Shown piece after piece: positions 55,214-64,000 of a stretch of DNA of 64,000 nucleotides (positions within the stretch are counted from its first letter, which is position 1; each line of letters starts with the position of its first letter). The notes under the pieces are model-generated. The model saw only the letters and a list, made by a program, of their open reading frames with translations. It was not told the DNA's origin and did no database searches. The stretch lies in NCBI GenBank assembly GCA_965153355.1, contig OZ231127.1, forward strand, positions 76,198,001 through 76,262,000, given 5' to 3'. The stretch comes from Flaccisagitta enflata. Taxonomy: Eukaryota > Chaetognatha > Sagittoidea > Aphragmophora. The translations under genes and the position numbers were made by a program.

Positions 55214-55493
55214 TTTGAAGAGAGAGAAAAAGTGGAAAACCTTCAATTGGAAATCATTCTTCTCTTATTACAACAGGAAAAGCCAAAGCCAGGGCCAACG
55301 GATGTAATTACTGAAGAATAGGAAAGAGAGAAAAAAAAATCAACAGACATCATCAGAAAATAAAAGATAGTTACATGTGTGGGGAGTGAGGGGCGAAGAG
55401 GATATATAACTGAGTGAAAGGGGAATGGAGAAGGGGAGGGTGGGAGAGGAATACAGGGATACAGGAATACAGGCTATTTTTCACTTATGATTA
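55214..55493. repeat. 280-bp direct duplication, right copy
   Basis: Copy of 47677-47955. To the right it diverges into an A-rich/GAAA microsatellite, whereas the left copy continues into ACAGGGTCATCAATCTC. Confidence 0.93.
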
Positions 55494-55540
55494 AAAAAAG
55501 AAAAGCAGATAGAAAAACAGAATGGGAGAAAGAAGAAGGA

Positions 55541-55547
55541 GAAAGAG

Positions 55548-55606
<59 letters not shown>

Positions 55607-55661
55607 GAGAAAGACAGAAAGAAAGAAGGAGAGAAAGGAAGAAAAAAGAAAGAAAGAGGGA

Positions 55662-55737
<76 letters not shown>

Positions 55738-55748
55738 GAGAAAGAATG
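55541..55748. repeat. (GAAA)n microsatellite
   Basis: GAAA array with a mixed block at about 55605-55660. Confidence 0.96.
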
Positions 55749-56070
55749 AAAACAAGATAAGAAAGAATGAAAGATTGGCAGATAAAAAAAAAGATAGAGA
55801 AAAAGAAATATAGAAAGGAAAAAAGAAACAAACCAACAAACAAACAAACAACAAAACAAACAAACAAGAAAAGATGGAAATTTAGATGGTCAAAGGAGTA
55901 TTAAGTCTAGAGGGTTAGAAAGAAAAGAAAAAGAAAGAGAGAAAGTCAGTGGAGAGAAAAATGGATGGAAAGAGAGGGAAAAAAAAAGAAAAAAAAAGAG
56001 AATTGCGGTTTTCCTCCCGCCCCTCCTTTTCCTTGATGAAATATTAACCAACCTACATTCCGGATGTCAC
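55749..56070. other. unassigned A-rich sequence
   Basis: A-rich with a CAAACAAACAAAC patch (55831-55865). No gene was recognised. Confidence 0.45.
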
Positions 56071-56113
56071 CTCTCTCTCTCTCACTCTCTCTCTCTTTCT
56101 TTCTCTCTCTCTC

Positions 56114-56177
<64 letters not shown>

Positions 56178-56183
56178 TCTCTC
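56071..56183. repeat. (CT)n microsatellite
   Basis: CT array with TTTCTTT and GTTT interruptions in its left half. Confidence 0.95.
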
Positions 56184-56480
56184 ATTTCTCTTCATCCACT
56201 CCCTTTGCCTCCTACGCTTCCAAATAGAAATTACCGTGATTATCTCATTAAGAGCTCCGAATCTTTGCCTCTTTTCCCCCTCCCATCCATTCTCTTTCTC
56301 TTTCTCTTTCTCCCAATTTTTTTTCTTTCTTTTTTCGATGGCCAATTGTTCATTTGTTCTCTTTCTCTCCTTGTTGTTTTTTCTTGCAATTTTCTCCCGC
56401 CTCACCAACGGCGCCACATGGCGGTGGTAGTGGGCAGAAAGATGAAATTACTCTGCTTTCGACGCCGCGGAGAAAGAGAA

Positions 56481-57407
<927 letters not shown>

Positions 57408-57411
<4 letters not shown>

Positions 57412-58010
57412 CTCTCTGATGTCACTATGTTTCCGAAATGCCGTCTTTATAATTGTCAAAGCCTATTTTTGGCATTCATCGACGTCATCGCCGTTATCGT
57501 CGTTAAAATCGTTGTCGTCGTCATCGTCACCATCGTCGCGTCTTGGTGGCACCTAGGGCGCGGTCTTTTGTATTTTTGGTTACTTTTGAAATCGTCTCGA
57601 ATTTATTCTGCAAATAAATCTCTCCGGAATTTGACGCGGCGGCGACTTTTTCGCCTTTCCCCCGCGTGGCGACTTTTCTGCCTTCGTCATCGCTGCCTGC
57701 GTCGTCAGGAATTCGTCGCCTTTGTATTTCTTACATTCTTGCATTTGCCTTTTTTCTCTTCTCAACGTTGTATTGAGTATCGATGTTTATATCCATCTCG
57801 CAAACCGTTTTAATCTCTTTGTCATGGGCATTCATGGTGAGAAACTGACAATAAATACGCCGAACTCAATTGAATGATAGAATTAGTATGCTAATGAATT
57901 AACGCTTGAAAGACTGAATAGATAAATGAAGCCGTTGGTGTAGAAACAAAGAGTGCTGTTACAATCAAACCTTCTCCGCTCTTGACAATTATACAGACTG
58001 ACGAGCCTAC

Positions 58011-58014
<4 letters not shown>
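57408..58014. other. unassigned sequence with GTC/ATC triplets
   Basis: Imperfect (GTC/ATC)n at 57480-57540. GTCG-rich to 57720. No domain is recognised in the open frame. Confidence 0.45.

Positions 58015-58097
<83 letters not shown>
58015..58097. repeat. (GA)n microsatellite
   Basis: Pure GA array of about 83 bp. Confidence 0.97.
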
Positions 58098-58099
<2 letters not shown>

Positions 58100-58720
58100 A
58101 TTGAGTCATTGAACCAAGTTGTTTTCACGCATCGAAAATTGTTTTGGTTCAAAGGGAAATCTAGATGTGCTGTTAGGCCACATCCTGAATTTAAGTTTTT
58201 TTTGTATTGATATTGGAACTGATTTGCATGTTGCACGATGGTAAAAAAGATAGATTCAAGTATTCTTTAAAACTCTACTTTCATACTAAAGCGTAGTATT
58301 ACTTAAAAGTGTTATGTCATCAGACGATGTTGCTTTTAATGAATGTGCTCTCTGAACCAACTGAGTAGCTGTTGCCCAACTGCCTGAAAAGTCAATGTAT
58401 TTGAAAATATTTCTCAATTATATTCATAGCGCATTTTTTGAAAGTATAGTTGAGAGCGTTGCCGTCAAAGCCCAGACTTTCTTCTGGTTCATTCACTATC
58501 TATTGATTAGTCGACCGTGACGAAATGCAATTTCGTCAGTGATCGGTAGACATCGCAATCAGCCGTCATTATTGAAAATCTGTGACTGAAAAAATTTGAA
58601 TGAGTTTGTACTACGAGAAACATACCATACAGACAAGAAAAACAAATAAAAAAAAGATGAAACCACAGACCACCACATCAACCACTGTTACTTAAGTCAT
58701 TACAAGCTTGAGAAAATATC
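58098..58720. other. unassigned sequence with a perfect hairpin
   Basis: 58518-58538 reads TGACGAAAT-GCA-ATTTCGTCA, a 9-bp perfect stem with a 3-nt loop. No gene was recognised. Confidence 0.5.
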
Positions 58721-58721
58721 G

Positions 58722-58791
<70 letters not shown>

Positions 58792-58792
58792 A
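58721..58792. repeat. (CAA)n microsatellite
   Basis: Pure CAA array of about 72 bp. Shorter CAA runs recur at 58846-58860 and 59096-59135, on either side of the next element. Confidence 0.95.
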
Positions 58793-58856
58793 AAACAGCA
58801 ATGGATGTACGCCTTTATATCAATATAAGGCCAAGGAAAATACAATCAACAACAAC

Positions 58857-59093
58857 AACAAGTGACGAGGGGTCACAATATCGCTGCGGACGGGTGGGCA
58901 GGGGCATCCAACCCCCATCCACACCATCAACTACCCCAACCATACACTCACACACATAGATAATCACAAAAGAAGCTTCAAAAATGCGCGTTTTGCACTT
59001 TTTAACTCGATCACCATGACGGACGGACCAACGGACCGACGGACCAACGGACGGACAAAGTCTCTTATAGAGTTGCGAGTCCGCAACTAAAAA
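58857..59093 (+). mobile_element. Helentron-like element, subfamily B, inserted in CAA repeats
   Basis: AACAAGTGACGAGGGGTCAC, AATATCGCTGCGG, GGGTGGGCAGGGGCATCCAA, C-rich block, array GGACGGACCAACGGACCGAC, CTCTTATAGA, hairpin GTTGCGAGTCCGCAAC (59072-59087), CTAAAA. CAA triplets flank both sides, bracketing the insertion point. Confidence 0.9.
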
Positions 59094-59449
59094 CGACAAC
59101 AAGAACAATTACAACAACAACAACAACAATGACAACAATCATATGAATATGGCGCGGCGCCTCTGCGTCTTAAAACTAAGGTCCTTTCACAGACTTTTAC
59201 GACTGAGGTGTGGCTGCTAACTAATATACGTACAGTCATCACCAAAACCTCCACGTAAAGTTACTTGCTAATGAGGATTTGCCCATTGGGACAAAGAAAA
59301 ATTGGTTGACTTTAAGATTTTTGTCAAAATCGGTCCATGTCATATTCTGGCCAAAAAAATATAAAAAAAATTAATTTGTAGATGCGTTGCCCCAGTACCA
59401 ATAAAGGCGGCTAATCGCCGTAGGAAAAAGTCATAAATGCTGAGAGAAA
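59094..59449. other. unassigned sequence
   Basis: CAA runs to 59135, then mixed. No gene was recognised. Confidence 0.45.
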
Positions 59450-59614
59450 AAAAAGAGTTGCGGAGAGGTGGACAGGGGCATCCAACCCCCATCCACACCA
59501 CACAGAAGCATCTAGACCGCTTGTTTTTCCACTTTTCCACTTGGATGGACAGACGGACCAACAGACCAATAGATGGCCTGATGGACAAAGCCTCTCATAG
59601 AGTCTGGAGTCAAA
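59450..59614 (+). mobile_element. Helentron-like element, subfamily B, 5'-truncated and degraded
   Basis: GTTGCGGAGAGGTGGACAGG, GGCATCCAACCCCCATCCAC, array GGACAGACGGACCAACAGACC, GGACAAAGCCTCTCATAGAG, then TCTGGAGTCAAAA with the hairpin degraded. Confidence 0.8.
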
Positions 59615-60846
59615 AAAAGAGAGAGACTGTGCTGCCAGGATGCACAATTATCACCTGGGACATTTCAAAGTTCAAACAGACTTCAACTAACTCGATTCCT
59701 TGTTTTTGGGGAAAATGCGAAAAATGCGAAAGAATTAAAAAAGATTTAAAAAATCATAGCTCCAAAATTATCAATCACACAGACTTCTGCTTGGCGTCAT
59801 CTGAAAGAGGAGAATTAGTTCTTTCTTAGCTATCAATTTCATGCGTAGTATCATTCGGCCCCCAAAATTGATCAACTTCCACAAACCACTCATGAGAAAA
59901 AGGGAAAATCGATTTCCGCCGTAGGTCTCAAAAAGCCAAAATATGAAACTTTATGGATGAGGGTATCAAGATGTAACCTTTACTCAAGAACCATTGTTTG
60001 TTCTACTACACCCTCCGTAACATTACTATGAAAAAAGCGATGATATACCTGCCAAGCAGATGAGAGCAGGCGATGCATTCATCTTGAGGAGAAAACAAAA
60101 AAATCGTTTTGTCCTCCCAAGTCATTATTTTTTGCGGGACACTGCGTCTGTGGGCTTCAGACGCTGATCAAAAGTCTGAATTTCAAACAATCTATGAGAA
60201 AAAAAATGATCAAAAATATCGTTGCTCTGGGCTGGTAACCTGAAAAACAATGGAGCATTTTTAAGAAGCTGATCCTCAAGAGATAATCATTGTCTCACTA
60301 AGTTGCGCTAGGGAGCTTTTATTTATGTCACAATCCTCAAACACACCATTTTCGGGCAATGTGTTTTTCTTTGTTTACACCCTTTGACTCAAAAGTAATG
60401 AAGGTCAATGACATCCTAGGTGGTTGTCGGTGTCCACAGAAGTCATTCTGAATTATGCTAGGTTTTTTATTGTGGGTGAAATACTGTGCCTTTGTCATGT
60501 TTTTTTCTTCTTTTAATTCATTCCATTTTTTCTTTTGATTTATTCCATTTTTTCTTCTTGCACGCTATCACTTCATAAGATTCTTTATATTTGCTTAATT
60601 AAAATACGTTTTTGACGAGCTTAACAGCGAAACTAGTCAAACGTTTCACCATGTTATAAATGCTTTAAAACAATATTTGCCGTGGATTTTATCTTCTTTC
60701 ATTACATTCTCACGCATCATTGAAAATCTGACTCATTTTTTCGAATACTTGTGATATCTTGTTTAATGTTTGATTGCTGCTAATTTGTACAAATCTGTCG
60801 CTTCATAGTTGACGTATTAAACAGGCCTTATCTAACTTTTCAGTGG
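59615..60846. other. unassigned AT-rich sequence
   Basis: Single-copy-looking, with a TTCCATTTTTTCTT duplication near 60522-60555. No gene was recognised. Confidence 0.5.
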
Positions 60847-60970
60847 TCCCCCCGGCCTTATATCAGTTCCCCAGCCTTAAATCAGCCCTCCACGATTAGA
60901 CTGCTCTCGTTCATCTCAAATCAATCTTCAAAGACCTTAAATACAGGACATTGGCCATTTGCAGGGCAAC
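60847..60970. repeat. degenerate fold-back-type repeats
   Basis: CCGGCCTTATATCAGTTCCC, CAGCCTTAAATCAGCCCTCC and similar words match the decayed part of the 52675-53305 interior (CCTTATATCAGCC). AGGGCAACGG at the right edge may be a terminal remnant. Confidence 0.5.

Positions 60971-60971
<1 letters not shown>

Positions 60972-61032
<61 letters not shown>
60972..61032. repeat. (CT)n microsatellite
   Basis: Pure CT array of about 60 bp. Confidence 0.96.
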
Positions 61033-61033
<1 letters not shown>

Positions 61034-62252
61034 CGTCTGTGCACTCTACGGCGTTGATGAAACAACATCGATTTCGACTTCCTAATTGGATGTTTTTCCA
61101 GGTGGATTGACATCAGCTTTATGCCCAAGGGGTGGCCTATCAATTACTGGGTAGTGGGGTGGCAAGGGGGGGGGGAGTGGGCGCTGGAAGATTGGCTGCG
61201 GGCCGAGGAATGAAAGAATGGACGCTTTACAGTGTTACCTACCAATAACGAGGCAGCGGGGCGGCCTATGGAGTATGGGGTGAAGTGGAAGAAGAGGAGG
61301 GGGTGTCCGGTGTGGGACGGCAGCAATTCACAGTGGCTTATTGATATCATCGACAATTTGGCGGTTACCTAGGGCTGCCTGTCTTTGAAATCGGGTTGCG
61401 CCGTGGGGGGGGGGGGGGGGGCTGCGAGCGGGGTAAAGGGGCTATCTATTAAATACACGATGGTGGGACGAGGAGTTTTCAGGATGGATGGGAGACGGGC
61501 TTGTGACCTAAAGGCTTGGTATAAGAATTTCCATCAATCTCTAACAGGGTGACCATTTTTTTTTTCTCAAACCCAACTGGTCAGCTAAGTATTAACTTAT
61601 ATAATTTTCTACTTAGATATATAAAGAGACAAAAAATATCTTTTGGGCCAGTGAGATTGTAGCAACTGTGAGGCACGTAGAAAGACTTTACGATTTATTG
61701 AATCTAAAACTTTTTTATTTTGCTTGGTGAATCTCTTACCTTTCTGTGAACTGTAATCAGGGCTTTTAAACCTAATGAGTACACGCAGTGACATGTTAGT
61801 ATGACCCGCTTTTCTAAAAACGACTGAACACAGCAAGTAAGACAGCTAGCAAGCAACTTGGTTTTAATCCGGATTTTTATTGATAACTTGAAAATGAACC
61901 GGAGAGGTTGCTTCTAACTTTCTCCCACTAATGGATTCTTACCCCCCCCCCCCATTATCTTTCCTTTACTTCGTTGAATGTCTCTAAGATGACAAGCCAT
62001 GTTTAAACAGCTGATTACGAGAACACAGATCACTGCTATCCCATTCCTACCGAAAGAGACATGATGAAAGACACGAGTAGACCCCTTGCTCGGTGTTCAC
62101 CTTCCGCCTCTCAAACTCAATCGTGTCATAAATCGCGCGGCGAGGAAATCCTGTTTCCGCAAATGGCAAATATCACACAAAAGATAACAAGATTCATCGA
62201 ATCGACGGATAACAGCGTCACTCGACTCCACGCTTAAGACAGAAATGCGAGG
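61033..62252. other. unassigned sequence with G-runs
   Basis: G-rich 61148-61310 with a G-run near 61167 and a longer one at 61406-61421, and a C-run at 61942-61953. A 58-aa open frame at 62061-62237 has no recognised domain. No supported gene. Confidence 0.45.
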
Positions 62253-62758
62253 TATACACTTTTTTTTTTTATAAGAACGTCATTTTTTGAGCAAGCCTTC
62301 AATGTTCTTAAATTTTCAGCAGTTTCAAGGCTTGAACGTTCTTAAATTGTTCTTAATTCAAACGCACTTTTTAGCCTTCAATTAAGAACGTTCTTAATTA
62401 GTTTTAAGTTGGTCATTAAGGAGAAAATGAAGGAAAATGTCAATGAAACAATAAAGAAGTAGATTTAAACATTTTAAATGAATTAAGATCAATGAAAGTA
62501 AAAAATATATGCTATATACAGTGAGACATGATTTGCTGAACAGAAAAGATATGGAGTCTGTCCATTTACAAAGAACAATTGATTAAAAAAAAAACAGAAA
62601 AAAAAATGTTCTTAGATTTTTAAGATTTCAAGCCTAATGTTCTTAATTTTTTCAAGAAATGAAGCCTTCCAATGTTCTTAGCATGTTCTTGAATTTTTGA
62701 CGATTTGAAGCCTAACGTTCTTATAAACTTGGTTCTTATAAAAAAAAATAAGTGTATG
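62253..62758. mobile_element. MITE-like element with GTTCTTAA interior
   Basis: Terminal inverted repeats of about 27 bp: TATACACTT, T-run, ATAAGAAC on the left, GTTCTTATA, A-run, AAGTGTATG on the right. The interior repeats AAGCCTNNAATGTTCTTAA in both orientations and holds a perfect 20-bp palindrome AATTAAGAACGTTCTTAATT (62380-62399). No ORF; the target duplication is unclear. Confidence 0.75.
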
Positions 62759-63232
<474 letters not shown>

Positions 63233-63310
63233 TTTGACGGAATTCCGTAGGTTAACAAATGATTTTTTCTTGTAAATGTTTGACGATTAAAAAACACGAG
63301 CATCTTACCT

Positions 63311-64000
<690 letters not shown>

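Noticed and set aside
47677-55493. LTR retrotransposon with 280-bp LTRs
   Set aside because: Termini are not TG...CA, no gag-pol coding sequence lies between, and no primer-binding or polypurine site was seen.
59437-59829. 130-aa open frame
   Set aside because: Its first half lies in a subfamily B mobile element; the second half has no recognised domain.
62061-62237. 58-aa open frame starting MMKDTSRPLARC
   Set aside because: Ordinary composition but too short, no domain, no clear splice sites, and it ends 15 bp before a MITE-like element.

Overview
The window looks like non-coding, repeat-dominated nuclear DNA of a eukaryote. There are no operons, ribosome-binding sites, dense ORFs or recognisable protein families. 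Base composition is AT-leaning, with a very heavy load of simple-sequence repeats and many small non-autonomous mobile elements. By hand count there are about 37 (GA)n/(CT)n arrays totalling roughly 3.3 kb, plus (GAAA)n, (GT)n, (AAG)n, (GTT)n, (GTCT)n, (ATTC)n and (CAAAAA)n arrays. An invertebrate animal is the most natural guess, because comparable Helentron-type elements carrying GTCY arrays are known from insects and molluscs. The taxon cannot be fixed from the sequence. One assembly gap (56 Ns) lies at 49046-49101.

Nearly every long open frame is a translated microsatellite (SLSL, ERER, THTH, CVCV, SFFL/KKER, LLLL) and is not a gene. I found no rRNA, intact tRNA, CRISPR, transposase, reverse transcriptase or other known domain. 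Two short intervals (7602-7854 and 19491-19591) have the form of isolated exons, with an AG acceptor, an open frame and a GTGAG donor that overlaps the in-frame stop. They are weak candidates with no homology claim.

The most coherent system is a family of short (about 110-350 bp) elements scattered from 5 to 60 kb in both orientations. One end starts with AACAAGGCCGG-like sequence or, in subfamily B, AACAAGTGACGNGGGG. A GGGCAGGGGC block follows, then a (GGAC/CGAC/CAAC)n tetranucleotide array. The other end is TATAGAGT, a terminal hairpin, and CTAAA. Hairpin stems differ between copies but stay self-complementary. The architecture resembles non-autonomous Helentron/HINE/MINE-type rolling-circle elements. 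I see at least four subfamilies (A-D), nested insertions, and a candidate 5.9-kb relative at 38378-44311 that includes a 1.8-kb minisatellite with higher-order structure.

Other mobile structures are: a pogo/Tc1-like MITE with a TA duplication (31459-31632); four MITE-like inverted-repeat elements (6035-6446, 6445-6780, 47985-48692, 62253-62758); a fold-back family of terminal inverted repeats flanking 20-21-bp tandem repeats (25.0, 51.6, 52.0 and 52.7 kb); and a 6.1-kb imperfect palindrome with about 1.64-kb arms (49102-55213), interrupted by those elements and abutting a 280-bp direct duplication.

Layout: 0-20 kb is SSR-dense with few mobile elements. 20-36 kb mixes SSRs with Helentron-like copies and a 72-bp satellite. 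36-45 kb holds the 30-bp minisatellite and the candidate giant element. 45-55 kb is SSR-poor and dominated by long inverted repeats. 55-64 kb returns to SSR-dense sequence.
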